64,000 nt of DNA from Burkholderia anthina (GCF_902498995.1 NZ_CABVLY010000006.1:62001-126000); one strand, 5' to 3'. Positions 34,517 through 44,317 are shown, numbered from the stretch's first letter. Made by a program: numbers and translations. The notes: a model not told the origin generated them from the letters alone.

Positions 34517-37003
34517 TCATCGTTCGTTCCGCGCGGCCGCTGCATGCGGCTCGCCGGGCGTCCGGCACGTGACCGGAATCGGCGTGCCTTCGAGTTGGAG
34601 CTGGTTCGGCAGCGTGTCGACCGTGCAGAGCGTGCGTTCGCCCGCCCGCACCGCGAGCACGGATTTCGGCTGCACCTGGGTCAGGAAGGCGGCGCCGCCC
34701 TCGCCCACGATGCCGAGCTCCTTGCCGTTCGCCGCGTCCTGCACCGATGCGCCGAACGGCAACGGCTTGCCGGGCGCATCGGTCAGCGTCAGGTACAGGT
34801 TGCTGCCGCGCGCGGCGGAAAACTTCGCGAAGCCGATCGCGCCGTCGGTCAGCACCATGCGCTGGATCGGGTTCGACACCTGCACCTCGAGCGGCAGCTT
34901 TTCGACGTTGACCGTCGCGTCGTACACGTTGTACGGCGAGATCCCGTCGAGCACCGCATAGCCGCGCGAATCGGTGTGCGTGAGCGTACCGGACAGCGGC
35001 ACGTCGGGCACGCCGTCGGTCGACACCAGCAGGCGCGTGTCGCCCGCGTTGCCGTTCGAGTGGGCGGACACGCCGTACTGCGTCGCGACGAGCGAGCCGT
35101 CGAGCTCGAGCGACGCGGCCGCATACGCGTTCGCGACCGTCGACGCCTGCGCGGTGAGCTGGTACGTCGACGTGCGCTGGCGGAAGCTCGCGTTCGCCGC
35201 GGCGCGGCCGTCGGTCGCCCCCGCGTTGACCTGGTACGTGCGGCCGTCCGGATCGTCGTAGATGTAGCCCGCGTTCACGCTCGTGCTGCCGCTGCCCGTC
35301 GTCAGGTTCGACGTGACGGTGTGGCGCCCGCCGATCGGCAGCGTCGCGGTGACCGAGAACTGGTTGCCGCTCGCGCCCGCGCTCTGCGTGCGAAATGCCG
35401 ACACGCTGACGTTCAGGTGGCGCAGCGTGCCGATCGAGAACGCGCGCGTGAGCGTCAGGCCGACGCGTTGCTCCGACGCGCGCGTCCAGTAGGTCGTCTG
35501 GTCGTACGAAAAGTAGGTCGACGTGTCGCCGAAACGCTTCGACATCGTCGCCGAGTAGCGCTGCTTGCTGTTGGCCAGGCCGTACGCGGTCGGGTCGCCC
35601 GAGAATTGCGCGAAGTTCGTGTATTCGCGCTCGGAGAAGCGATAGCCGAAGAAGCGCACGTCGGCATCCAGCCCGTCGAAGTGCTTCGAATAGTTCACGC
35701 GGTACGAGTTGCCGTTGCGCGTCGCGCCGTTCCACCACAGGCGTGCGCGCGCATGCGTGACGTCGGCCGACACCGCGCCGAACGCGCCGAAATCGCGGCC
35801 GACGCCGAGCGCGATCGACGTATAGCCCGACGCGGCGATGAAGCCGCCGTAGACGGTCACGTCGAACGGCAGCCCGTATGCGGCTTCGCCGAAACCGAAG
35901 AACGGCGTGATGCCGGCGCCGCCGAACTGGCGCGGCTTGCCGAGCGCGGCCTTGTAGCGGAGCTGGCCGGTGCGCGCGAGGAACGGCACGGCGGCCGTCG
36001 TCACCTGGAAGCGCTGTACGCTGCCGTCCTCTTCCTCGACCGCGACGTCGAGCGTGCCCTGCACGCTCGTGTTGACGTTCTGCAGTGCGAACGCGCCCGG
36101 CGACACGCGCGTCACGTACAGCACGCGGCCCGCCTGCGACACGGTCACGGTCGCATTGGTGCGCGCGACGCCCGAGATCAGCGGCGCATAGCCGCGCAGC
36201 GAAGGCGGCAGCATGCGATCGTCGCTGCGGATCGACGCGCCCGTCAGCGCGAACGTATCGAAGATGTCGGAGCTCAGGTAGTCGTCGCCGAACGTCACCG
36301 TCGACTGGATCGACGGCAGCGCGCGAAACGCATAGAGCCGGCTGAAGCGGAACGTGCGATCCGCGTACGCCGTGTTGCCGACGTTCGACTGCGCCTGGTA
36401 GTCGCCGCGAAAGCGCCATGCATCCCAGTTCGCGCCGATCGTCCCGTAGGCCTGGATCGAATTCGTCTGCGTGCCGCTCGTCCCGAAATTGCGGTTCGTG
36501 TTCGCGATCACGCGATAGTCGAGCATCGCGCCCGGAATCCCTTCGGACCAGCGCTCCGGCGGCAGGTAGGTCGAATCGGTGAATTCGAGCGCGGCCTGCG
36601 GAATCGTGATCTTGAGCCGCCCGTCGCTTTTCAGGTAACGCACCGTCGCGCCTTCGATCGCGCCCAGATCGACACAGCGGCCGCCCTGGAAGCGCGGCAG
36701 ATCCTTCGCGAGCGAGCGCTTCAGCCCGAACTGCGCGACAAGCGCCGGAGGCAGGCACGGCTTGCCCGCGCCAGAATCGTCGACGGCGACGAACTCGATC
36801 GCCTGCAGCCCGTAGAACAGGTCGTTGACCTGCACGTCCAGCATGTACTCGCCCGGCAGCGTGAAATCGGGCTGCGAGAACTGCGACAGGTCGACATTGT
36901 TCGAGCCGTCGATGTTCAGAAACGATGAATTGAATTCCGTCGCATGGCTCTGGCTGCCGACGACCAGCACGGAGACGCAAAGGAAGGAATGTCTGATTCG
37001 CAC
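34517..37003 (-). CDS. Outer-membrane fimbrial usher (FimD/PapC family)
   Basis: 828 residues from GTG 37003 (weak ribosome site). After a signal peptide (…VVGSQSHA) the N-terminal periplasmic domain reads EFNSSFLNIDGSNNVDLSQFSQPDFTLPG, which recruits chaperone-subunit complexes. The long beta barrel contains the family motif LPPSLRGYAPLISGVARTNATVTVSQ and the plug domain, then two C-terminal periplasmic domains (…GGAAFLTQVQPKSVLAVRAGERTLCTVD). Length is typical. It forms the secretion pore for the fimbria encoded here. Confidence 0.94.
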   Translation of the reverse strand: MRIRHSFLCVSVLVVGSQSHATEFNSSFLNIDGSNNVDLSQFSQPDFTLPGEYMLDVQVNDLFYGLQAIEFVAVDDSGAGKPCLPPALVAQFGLKRSLAKDLPRFQGGRCVDLGAIEGATVRYLKSDGRLKITIPQAALEFTDSTYLPPERWSEGIPGAMLDYRVIANTNRNFGTSGTQTNSIQAYGTIGANWDAWRFRGDYQAQSNVGNTAYADRTFRFSRLYAFRALPSIQSTVTFGDDYLSSDIFDTFALTGASIRSDDRMLPPSLRGYAPLISGVARTNATVTVSQAGRVLYVTRVSPGAFALQNVNTSVQGTLDVAVEEEDGSVQRFQVTTAAVPFLARTGQLRYKAALGKPRQFGGAGITPFFGFGEAAYGLPFDVTVYGGFIAASGYTSIALGVGRDFGAFGAVSADVTHARARLWWNGATRNGNSYRVNYSKHFDGLDADVRFFGYRFSEREYTNFAQFSGDPTAYGLANSKQRYSATMSKRFGDTSTYFSYDQTTYWTRASEQRVGLTLTRAFSIGTLRHLNVSVSAFRTQSAGASGNQFSVTATLPIGGRHTVTSNLTTGSGSTSVNAGYIYDDPDGRTYQVNAGATDGRAAANASFRQRTSTYQLTAQASTVANAYAAASLELDGSLVATQYGVSAHSNGNAGDTRLLVSTDGVPDVPLSGTLTHTDSRGYAVLDGISPYNVYDATVNVEKLPLEVQVSNPIQRMVLTDGAIGFAKFSAARGSNLYLTLTDAPGKPLPFGASVQDAANGKELGIVGEGGAAFLTQVQPKSVLAVRAGERTLCTVDTLPNQLQLEGTPIPVTCRTPGEPHAAAARNER

Positions 37004-37057
37004 GCGGTGCTATCGGGAAGTCCGACGAAGAAAGGCGGGAGGGAAAGAAAGAGGGAG

Positions 37058-37078
37058 AAAGGGTGCGCGCACCCCTTC
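37058..37078 (-). terminator. Possible attenuator between pilin and usher genes
   Basis: The 14-base palindrome gggtgcgcgcaccc (37061-37074) extends on the minus strand to a hairpin followed by a pyrimidine-rich stretch (37022-37060). It lies between the stop of the major pilin gene and the usher start, where a partial terminator would keep usher levels below pilin levels. No solid T-run. Confidence 0.45.
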
Positions 37079-37092
37079 CCCGGTACGGACGC

Positions 37093-37608
37093 TTATTGGT
37101 AGCGAACCGTGAAGTTCGCGACGCCGTCGGCGGTACCCGGCGTCACGCCGGCTGCCGTCGCTTCGTACATGGCCGCGAAGCGTGCGACGTTGGTGCCGTT
37201 CTGCAGGAGCGTCGGTGCCTTTTGCTCGGCGCCGTTGTCGAGGTATTCGCCCGATGCAGCCTGCAGGCGGATGCCGACGTTGGTGGCCGAACCGATCGTC
37301 GCGAGCAGCTTCGGCTGGCCCGAGCTCGACGTGCCCGTGAACGTGAAGTACGCGTTCTGCGCGATGCTGGTGTCGCAGTCGGTCAGCTGGATGTCGAAGG
37401 TGGTCGGCTTGGACTTGTCGCCGGCCTGCTTGAACACGTGCGTCGGCACCTTGCCGAGGTTCACGGTCTGGTTGTCCGAGCCCGAATCGATGCCGCATGC
37501 GCCCGCGACGATCTCGCCCGTGAAGTTGATCGTGCCGGTGCCGTCCGCGAAGGCCGACGTGGACAGGGCGGCAAGTGCGACAGCGGTCAGGAGGGATTTT
37601 TTCATCAT
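37093..37608 (-). CDS. Major fimbrial subunit (type 1 pilin family)
   Basis: 171 residues beginning MMKKSLLTAVALAALSTSAFA (signal peptide), then DGTGTINFTGEIVAGACGIDSGSDN, the donor strand followed by the first cysteine of the conserved disulfide (second in LTDCDTS). The C-terminal strand ANFTVRYQ has the penultimate tyrosine recognised by chaperone and usher. GGA stands a few bases before the ATG pair. First gene of the operon pilin-usher-chaperone-adhesin. Its size and position make it the major shaft subunit. Confidence 0.93.
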   Translation of the reverse strand: MMKKSLLTAVALAALSTSAFADGTGTINFTGEIVAGACGIDSGSDNQTVNLGKVPTHVFKQAGDKSKPTTFDIQLTDCDTSIAQNAYFTFTGTSSSGQPKLLATIGSATNVGIRLQAASGEYLDNGAEQKAPTLLQNGTNVARFAAMYEATAAGVTPGTADGVANFTVRYQ

Positions 37609-38433
37609 GTTTTCCGTGTAGGTTGCGATGCGAATGGACGACGTGGCGGATACAAAAGGCAGCGTGTGGTTGGCTCCCGTCCGACACGAGGCGGCATTAT
37701 CGAGATAACAATGAAAGAATTCTGTAAAGCATTGTTAAATTGAAAATGACATTGCCCGGTCTTCACTGTTTTGGATGAATTGCCTCTCTGAAATTTTCAA
37801 TTTCGATATTTTCTTTTTCAGTCCTTTTTCATTTCATTGAGTCGATTGAAAATCAAGGACTTTTCAGGATCGAGGTCGTGCTTCGCCCGCCCTCCCTTGC
37901 GGGTATTGGCTTGGCAGGACGCATTCACCCAAATGACAAAACCCTGTCCAATACCGCCATCGTTGTCGAGTCGCAACGAAAACATCCGGCCATTCTCAAA
38001 TGACAGGAAATTAACGATCGATTTACGTCAGCCCGAATCCGATACGCAAACGATTGCGAATCGATACAAACGTTTCACCGCGACACTTTGCCGCCATCAT
38101 TATTTTCAATACGCAAATCAATCGAGTCGTCAATTCGGTTTCAAAAATCGTACGTAATGCCACGCGCCGCCGGGACAATCGGCGCATCGACACGGAGAAA
38201 GAGAAAGGAAGAAAGTCGGCACGGATTCGTGCCGTGCGGCGACACGATCGGTCGCCGCGCCCCTGACGAGCCGAAGGCGACGCTTCAGGCCGATCACCGG
38301 AAGGAGAAATGGGGATGACGACGCACGGCTGCGCGCGTCGCCGCTTTCTGCCGATGCGTCGACAGAAGCAATGCCACGCCAACGAGGGCAGCGACGACGC
38401 GTCGTCGCCCTGTCGCCGTGTACGGCTACGACA
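37609..38433. other. Long AT-richer intergenic region upstream of the fimbrial operon
   Basis: About 825 bases without a convincing gene; short frames here lack ribosome sites and family features. Roughly 37690-38160 is clearly richer in A and T than the rest of the window, with A/T tracts such as those at 37790-37840. A minus-strand GATAAT near 37695-37705 could be a -10 for the pilin gene, unproved. The right end, 38160-38433, returns to high GC and separates the fimbrial operon from oprA; I see no terminator for the efflux operon there. Confidence 0.6.
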
Positions 38434-39900
38434 TCACGCGGCAGACGCGTCGGCCGATGCCGGCGCCCACCCGCCGCCCAGCGCGCGATACAGCGCGATC
38501 GCGTTCGCGAGTCTGAGCGCCTTGAGCCGGATCAGCTCCTGTCCCGACTCGTACGTACTGCGCTGCGCGTCGAGCAGTTCGAGATAAGTCGCTACACCGC
38601 CCGCATAGCGGCGCTCGGCGAGCTTCAGCCGCGCGCCGTCCGCCGCATGGACGTCCTGCTGCGCGTCCAGTTGCCGGTCGATCCAGCCGCGCGCGGCAAA
38701 CGCGTCGGCCACTTCGCGGAATGCGGTCTGCACGATCTTCTCGTATTCCGCGACCGCGATGTGCTTGCGCGCGTTCGCGACGTCGAGATTCGCGCGATTG
38801 CGCCCGCCCGCGAAAAGCGGCAGCGTGATGCGCGGCGCGAAGGTCCACACGCTCGTGCCGCCCGCGAACAGGCCCGAGAACGCGTCGCTGACCGAGCCGT
38901 AGTCGGTCGTCAGCGCGATGCGCGGAAAGAACGCCGCGCGCGCCGCGCCGATCTGCGCGTTCGCGGCCTTGAGCCGCGCCTCGGCCTGCCGGATGTCCGG
39001 CCGCCGTTCGAGCAGCGCGCTCGGTGCGCCGGGCGCCACCGGCGCCATCGCGAGCGTGTCGAGCGCGGTGCCGTCGGCCGGCACGTTGCGGGCGAAGTCG
39101 CCCGCGAGCCATTGCAGCGCTCGCACGGCCTGCGCGTGTTCGCGCGCCAGCGCGGCCTGCGACGCACGTGCGGAGGCGACGAGCATCTGCGCCGAACGCA
39201 GCTCGATCGCATCGCTCGTGCCGGCCGCGTAGCGACGCTGCGTGAGCGATGCGATGTGTTCCCGTGCGTCGAGCGTGCGCCGCGCCAGCGCCAGTTGCGC
39301 GTGCAACGAACGCTCCGACACGTACGCACCGGCGACTTCGGCAATCACGCCGATGCGCACCGTACGCTGCGCGTCGGCCGTCGCGAAATACTCGGCCAGC
39401 GCCGCATCGGAAAGACTGCGCACACGGCCGAACAGATCGAGTTCGTACGCGCTGACGCCGACGCCCGCACGATACAGCCCGCTTACCGCGCTCTCGCGCA
39501 CGACCGGGTCGTACTGGCGCGTGCGCTCGTAGCCGAGATTCGCATCGACCGGCGGCATCAGGTCCGCACGCTGCACGCCGTACAGCGCGCGCGCTTCGTC
39601 GAGCCGTGCGGCAGCGATCCGCAGATCGCGATTGTTCGCGAGCGCCGCGTCGATCCATGCCTGCAGCGCCGGATCGGTGAAGTACCCGCGCCAGTCGTCG
39701 AGCAGCGCGGCATCGGCCGACGTCGCGGCGGCGGCTGCGGCTGCGGCTGCGGCGCCGTCGTCGACCGGCGCGTAGCTGCCCGGCACCGGCGCTGCCGGCC
39801 GCTCGTAACGCGGCGCGAGCGAGCAGCCCGCGAGCGCGAGCGCCGCGGCCAGCGCCAGTTGAACCTTCAGCGTCGCGCGTGCATTCCACGCAAACATCAT
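38434..39900 (-). CDS. oprA: Outer-membrane efflux channel of the AmrAB-OprA pump
   Basis: 488 residues from ATG 39900, overlapping the amrB stop by four bases. Lipoprotein signal LALAAALALAGCSLAPRYERP with Cys near residue 26, as in OprM-type channels. Two TolC-like repeats follow: the first around LQAWIDAALANNRDLRIAAARL and YELDLFGRVRSL, the second around RRPDIRQAEARLKAANAQIGAARAAFFPRIAL and TLPLFAGGRNRANL. A poly-alanine stretch near residue 50 is encoded by gcggct repeats. It forms the trimeric exit duct for the pump encoded just upstream. Confidence 0.92.
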   Translation of the reverse strand: MMFAWNARATLKVQLALAAALALAGCSLAPRYERPAAPVPGSYAPVDDGAAAAAAAAAATSADAALLDDWRGYFTDPALQAWIDAALANNRDLRIAAARLDEARALYGVQRADLMPPVDANLGYERTRQYDPVVRESAVSGLYRAGVGVSAYELDLFGRVRSLSDAALAEYFATADAQRTVRIGVIAEVAGAYVSERSLHAQLALARRTLDAREHIASLTQRRYAAGTSDAIELRSAQMLVASARASQAALAREHAQAVRALQWLAGDFARNVPADGTALDTLAMAPVAPGAPSALLERRPDIRQAEARLKAANAQIGAARAAFFPRIALTTDYGSVSDAFSGLFAGGTSVWTFAPRITLPLFAGGRNRANLDVANARKHIAVAEYEKIVQTAFREVADAFAARGWIDRQLDAQQDVHAADGARLKLAERRYAGGVATYLELLDAQRSTYESGQELIRLKALRLANAIALYRALGGGWAPASADASAA

Positions 39901-42900
39901 TGCGAACCCTCCATCGTCGCCGGCTGCGCGCCGCCGCGTCGGCGCGGGCCGACGTCGAACAGGCGGCCGACGATCACGAAAAACAGCGGGACGAGAAACA
40001 CCGCGAGCACCGTCGCCGTGATCACGCCGCCGAGCACGCCGGTGCCGATCGCCATCTGCGCGCCGGATGCGGCGCCCGACGCGAACGCGAGCGGCAGCAC
40101 GCCGACCCCGAACGCGAGCGACGTCATCACGATCGGCCGCAGCCGCAGGCGTGCGGCCTCGAGCGCGGCGTCGACGAGTGGCATGCGCTGCGCGACCAGG
40201 TCCTTCGCGACTTCGACGATCAGGATCGCGTTCTTCGCGGACAACCCGATCGTCGCGATCAGCCCCACCTTGAAATAGATGTCGTTGGGCATTGCGCGCA
40301 GCGTGACGCCCAGCACCGCGCCGATCACGCCGAGCGGGACGACCAGCATCACCGCGAACGGGATCGACCAGCTCTCGTACAGCGCCGCGAGCGCGAGAAA
40401 CACGACGAGCACCGACAGCGCGAACAGCATCGGCGCCTGCGAACCCGACAGCCGCTCCTCGAACGACTGCCCCGACCACGCGTGGCCGACGCCGGCCGGC
40501 AGCTTCCCGGCGAGCCGCTCGATCGCGCTCATCGCTTCGCCGCTGCTGTGGCCCGGCGCGGCCGAGCCGTTGATCGTGAACGACGGATAGCCGTTGTAGC
40601 GCGTGAGCTGCGGCGGCCCGAGCGTCCAGTGCAAGGTCGTGAACGCGGCGAGCGGCACCATCTCGCCGCGCGCGTTGCGCACGCGCAGCTTCTTCACGTC
40701 GTCCGGATCGAGCCGGTGCCGCCCGTCGGCCTGCACGACCACGCGGCGCACCTGCGTGCCGTGCATGAAGTCGCCGATATAGTCGGAGCCGAACATCACC
40801 GCGAGCGTCGTGTTGATCTCGTCCATCGACACGCCGAGCGCCGACGCTTTCGCGCGATCGATGTCGAGCTTCAGTTGCGGCGCGTCCTGCGTGCCCGCGA
40901 ACATCAGGTCGGTGAGCGCCGAATCCTTGCCGCCCGCCGCGAGCAGCTGCTCGCGCGCGGCGCTGAATGCCGCGTAGTCGAGCCCGCCGCGGTTCTGCAG
41001 CCGGAAGTCGAAGCCGCTCGTCGAACCGAGATCGGGCAGCGCCGGCGAGTTCATCGCGAACACCGTCGTGTTCGGCGTATGCGCGAAGCGCTCGTTCACG
41101 CGCGCGACGATCGCCTGCACATGATCGCGTTCGGCCTTGCGCGCCTGCCAGGGCTTCAGCGTGACGAAGATCATCCCGCCGTTCGGCCCCTCGCCGTACA
41201 GGTTGAAGCCACCGAGCGCGAACGTGTACGCGGCCGGCTCGTCGTGCCGGATGTACGACTCGACCTCGCGCACGCTTTGCATCGTTTCCGCGAGCGGCGT
41301 GCCTTGCGGGCGGATCACCATCACCATGAAGTTGCCCTGGTCCTCGTCGGGCAGGAACGCGCTCGGCAGCTGCGTGAGCATCAGCGCCGCGGCCGCGGTC
41401 AGCGCGCCGTACACGACCAGCCAGCGCAGCGGCTGCTTCAGCATCGCGCCGACGCGCGTCGCATAACGCTGGGTCGAACGCGCGACGAAACGGTTGAACC
41501 CGCCGAAGAACCCACGCTTCTCGTGATGGTCGCCGGACACGGGTTTGAGCAGCGTCGCGCACAACGCGGGCGTCAGCGACAGCGCGAGGAACGCGGAGAA
41601 GCCGATCGATACCGCCAGCGCCAGCGCGAACTGCCGATAGATGTTGCCGACCGCGCCGCCGAAGAACGCCATCGGCACGAACACCGACGTCAGCACCACC
41701 GTGATGCCGACGATCGCGCCGCTGATCTGCCGCATCGCCTTCACGGTCGCGTCGTATGGGCCGAGCCCTTCCTCGACCATCAGCCGCTCGACGTTCTCGA
41801 CGACGACGATCGCATCGTCGACGAGGATGCCGATCGCGAGCACCATCCCGAACATCGTCAGCACGTTGATCGAGAAGCCGGCCGCATACATCACGCCGAA
41901 CGTGCCCGCGAGCGCGACCGGCACGACGAGCGTCGGGATCAGCGTCGCGCGCAGGTTCTGCATGAACAGGAACATCACGAGGAACACCAGCACGCCGGCC
42001 TCGATCAGCGTCGTGACGACCTTGTTCATCGACACGCGCACGAACGACGACGTCTCGTACGGGATCTGGTATTTCACGCCGGGCGGGAAATACGCGGACA
42101 GTTCGTCCATCGCCGCGCGCACGCGCCGCTCGGTCGCCACCGCGTTCGAGCCCGGCGCGAGCTTGATGCCCATGCCGGTCGCGACCTTGCCGTTCACGTA
42201 CGACGGGTAGTTGTAGTCGTTGCCGCCGAATTCGACGCGCGCGACGTCGCGCAGGTACAGCGCCGAGCCGTCGGGTTGCGTGCGCAGTGCGATCGCGCCG
42301 AAATCGGCCGGCGTCTTCAGCGGCGCGTCGGCGAACACCGTCGCCGCGATCGGCGCGCTGTCCGGCACCGCGCTTCGGCCGATATCGCCCACCGTCACGC
42401 GCGCGTTGTGTGCGCGCACGGCCGATGCGATGTCCGATGCGGTGAGGTCGTGCCCGGCCATCTTCACCGGGTCGGGCCAGATCCGCATCGCATATTCGGC
42501 GCCCCAGAACTGCACCTTGCCGACGCCGTCGACGCGGCGCAGCGCCTGCACGACGTTCGCCGACGCGTATTCGCCGAGCTGCACGTCGGTCATGCGGCCG
42601 TCGTCCGACGTCAGCGACACGACGAGCTGGATGTTGTCGGCCGCCTTCTCGACCTGGATGCCGTCGCGACGCACGGGTTCGGGCAAGCGCGCCTCGACCG
42701 TCTTCAGCCGGTTCTGCACTTCGACGGCCGCGAGATCGGCATTCACGCCCTGCTTGAAGGTCAGGGACAGCGACGCCATCCCCGCGCTGCTCGTCGCGGA
42801 CGTATACAGCAGCCCCGGTGCGCCGTTCATCTCGCGCTCGATCAGCGCGGTCACCGATTCCTCGACGACCTGCGCGGACGCGCCCGGATACGTCGCATAG

Positions 42901-43034
42901 ATGCTGACGACGGGCGGCGCAATGTCCGGATACTGCGCGACCGGCAGCGCGCGAATCGCGAACGCGCCGCCGAGCATGATGAAGAGAGCGATCACCCATG
43001 CGAACACGGGGCGATCGATGAAGAAACGTGCCAT
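39897..43034 (-). CDS. amrB: RND multidrug efflux transporter AmrB
   Basis: 1045 residues, the usual HAE1-RND length. The N-terminus MARFFIDRPVFAWVIALFIMLGG and LPVAQYPDIAPP are classic AcrB/MexB features; TM4 holds the paired proton-relay aspartates in GILVDDAIVVVENVERL; late motifs include ALYESWSIPFAVMLVVPLGV and GLSAKNAILIVEVAKD. From memory the sequence is very close to AmrB of B. pseudomallei, the aminoglycoside/macrolide pump, and to RND-3 of B. cenocepacia. It exchanges protons for drugs at the inner membrane. Substrates in this strain cannot be read from sequence. Confidence 0.93.
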   Translation of the reverse strand: MARFFIDRPVFAWVIALFIMLGGAFAIRALPVAQYPDIAPPVVSIYATYPGASAQVVEESVTALIEREMNGAPGLLYTSATSSAGMASLSLTFKQGVNADLAAVEVQNRLKTVEARLPEPVRRDGIQVEKAADNIQLVVSLTSDDGRMTDVQLGEYASANVVQALRRVDGVGKVQFWGAEYAMRIWPDPVKMAGHDLTASDIASAVRAHNARVTVGDIGRSAVPDSAPIAATVFADAPLKTPADFGAIALRTQPDGSALYLRDVARVEFGGNDYNYPSYVNGKVATGMGIKLAPGSNAVATERRVRAAMDELSAYFPPGVKYQIPYETSSFVRVSMNKVVTTLIEAGVLVFLVMFLFMQNLRATLIPTLVVPVALAGTFGVMYAAGFSINVLTMFGMVLAIGILVDDAIVVVENVERLMVEEGLGPYDATVKAMRQISGAIVGITVVLTSVFVPMAFFGGAVGNIYRQFALALAVSIGFSAFLALSLTPALCATLLKPVSGDHHEKRGFFGGFNRFVARSTQRYATRVGAMLKQPLRWLVVYGALTAAAALMLTQLPSAFLPDEDQGNFMVMVIRPQGTPLAETMQSVREVESYIRHDEPAAYTFALGGFNLYGEGPNGGMIFVTLKPWQARKAERDHVQAIVARVNERFAHTPNTTVFAMNSPALPDLGSTSGFDFRLQNRGGLDYAAFSAAREQLLAAGGKDSALTDLMFAGTQDAPQLKLDIDRAKASALGVSMDEINTTLAVMFGSDYIGDFMHGTQVRRVVVQADGRHRLDPDDVKKLRVRNARGEMVPLAAFTTLHWTLGPPQLTRYNGYPSFTINGSAAPGHSSGEAMSAIERLAGKLPAGVGHAWSGQSFEERLSGSQAPMLFALSVLVVFLALAALYESWSIPFAVMLVVPLGVIGAVLGVTLRAMPNDIYFKVGLIATIGLSAKNAILIVEVAKDLVAQRMPLVDAALEAARLRLRPIVMTSLAFGVGVLPLAFASGAASGAQMAIGTGVLGGVITATVLAVFLVPLFFVIVGRLFDVGPRRRGGAQPATMEGSQ

Positions 43035-43053
43035 GTTGGTTTATCCGGACCGG

Positions 43054-44241
43054 TCAGGTTTGACGGGCGGCCGCCTGTGATGCGGCCTGCGTCGGCGATG
43101 CCTTTTCGACGGGCTTGACGGGCGTGCCGGGCGCGAATTGGGCGGCGTTGTCGACGATCACGCGCTCGCCGCCCGCGAGCCCGCGCGTGATGCGCCAGTC
43201 GCGGCCGCTCATCTGGTCGGCGACGACTTCGACGTCCTTCACGTTGCCGCCCGCATCGACCACGCGCACCGACGTGCGATCGGTCGTGCGCAGCAGCGCA
43301 TCGCGCGGCACGCGAATCGCGCGCTGGTCGACGGCCGCATCCAGCGCGATCCGCACGTACGCACCGGGCAGCAGCTCGCGCTCGGGATTCGGGAACAGCG
43401 CGCGCATCGCGACCGTATCGGTGGTCGGATCGACCGCGAGATCGCTGAACAGCAGCTTGCCCTTCAGCGGATACGCCGTGCCGTCGGCGCGCAACAGCGT
43501 CACCGCGACGTCGTGCTGTGCGATGCCCGTCGCGCGTCCGCTTTTCACCGCGCGGCGCAACGCATCGACGTCGGCGGCCGGCTGCGAGAAGTTTACGTAG
43601 ATCGGGTCGAGCTGCTCGACGGTCGTGAGCGGCGTCGCCTGATCCTGGCCGACGAGCGCGCCTTCGGTCACGAGTGCGCGGCGCGCACGGCCCGCGATCG
43701 GCGCCGTGACGGTCGCATAGTCGAGCTGCAGCTGCGCGCGGGCGAGCTCCGCCTTCGCGGACGCGACGTCGGCCTTCGCCTGCGTATCGCCGGCGACGGC
43801 CTCGGTGTGATCGCGCTCGCTGACCGCGCGGTCGCGCACCAGATCGTCGTAACGGCTGCGCTTGTCGCTTGCCGCCAGCGCGGCGGCCTGCGCTTTCGCG
43901 AGCGCGGCCTGCGCGGCGTCGCGCGCGGCTTTCAGCGGCGCGGGATCGATGCGGAACAGCACCGCGCCCTGCTTCACTTCCTGGCCTTCCTCGTAAGTAC
44001 GCGCGGTGACGATGCCCGCGACCCGGGCGCGCACTTCCGCCTGCCGGTAGGCGTCGAGCCGGCCCGGCAACTCGACGGTCATCGGCACGGCCGTGGGACG
44101 GACGGTCACGACCGTCGCGCTCTGGATGGCCTCCGGCGCCTTGTCCTTTTCGCCCTTTCCGCAGCCGGCCACGACCAGCAGGGCCGCGAGCGCGAACGGC
44201 GCCAGCCGGGCGCGGCGCGACAACGAACGTTTGTTATTCAT
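43054..44241 (-). CDS. amrA: Periplasmic adaptor (membrane fusion) protein AmrA
   Basis: 395 residues. Lipoprotein signal RLAPFALAALLVVAGCGKG (Cys27). Biotinyl-lipoyl halves EVRARVAGIVTARTYEEGQEVKQG and QLQLDYATVTAPIAGRARRALVTEGALV flank an alpha-helical hairpin (~100-160); beta-barrel and membrane-proximal domains follow (FPNPERELLPGAYVRIALD). It links AmrB to OprA. First gene of the operon; 19 bases separate it from amrB. Its promoter region contains the 20-bp palindrome. Confidence 0.93.
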   Translation of the reverse strand: MNNKRSLSRRARLAPFALAALLVVAGCGKGEKDKAPEAIQSATVVTVRPTAVPMTVELPGRLDAYRQAEVRARVAGIVTARTYEEGQEVKQGAVLFRIDPAPLKAARDAAQAALAKAQAAALAASDKRSRYDDLVRDRAVSERDHTEAVAGDTQAKADVASAKAELARAQLQLDYATVTAPIAGRARRALVTEGALVGQDQATPLTTVEQLDPIYVNFSQPAADVDALRRAVKSGRATGIAQHDVAVTLLRADGTAYPLKGKLLFSDLAVDPTTDTVAMRALFPNPERELLPGAYVRIALDAAVDQRAIRVPRDALLRTTDRTSVRVVDAGGNVKDVEVVADQMSGRDWRITRGLAGGERVIVDNAAQFAPGTPVKPVEKASPTQAASQAAARQT

Positions 44242-44297
44242 GTGTGATCTCGATCGTTCGCCGCCGATACAATGCGGCGGCTCAGGGTGGCCGATTA

Positions 44298-44317
44298 TAA
44301 TCAGTCATGACTGATTA
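44298..44317. promoter_or_regulatory. AmrR operator: perfect 20-bp palindrome between amrA and amrR
   Basis: The sequence taatcagtcatgactgatta is its own reverse complement over all 20 bases. A perfect -10 hexamer TATAAT for amrA on the minus strand (44299-44294) overlaps its edge. TetR regulators bind such palindromes, so AmrR likely represses amrAB-oprA and itself here. Confidence 0.85.

Noticed and set aside
37837-38157. Short plus-strand frame of about 106 codons in the AT-rich fimbrial upstream region
   Set aside because: No ribosome site, no recognisable features, and it spans what looks like regulatory DNA.
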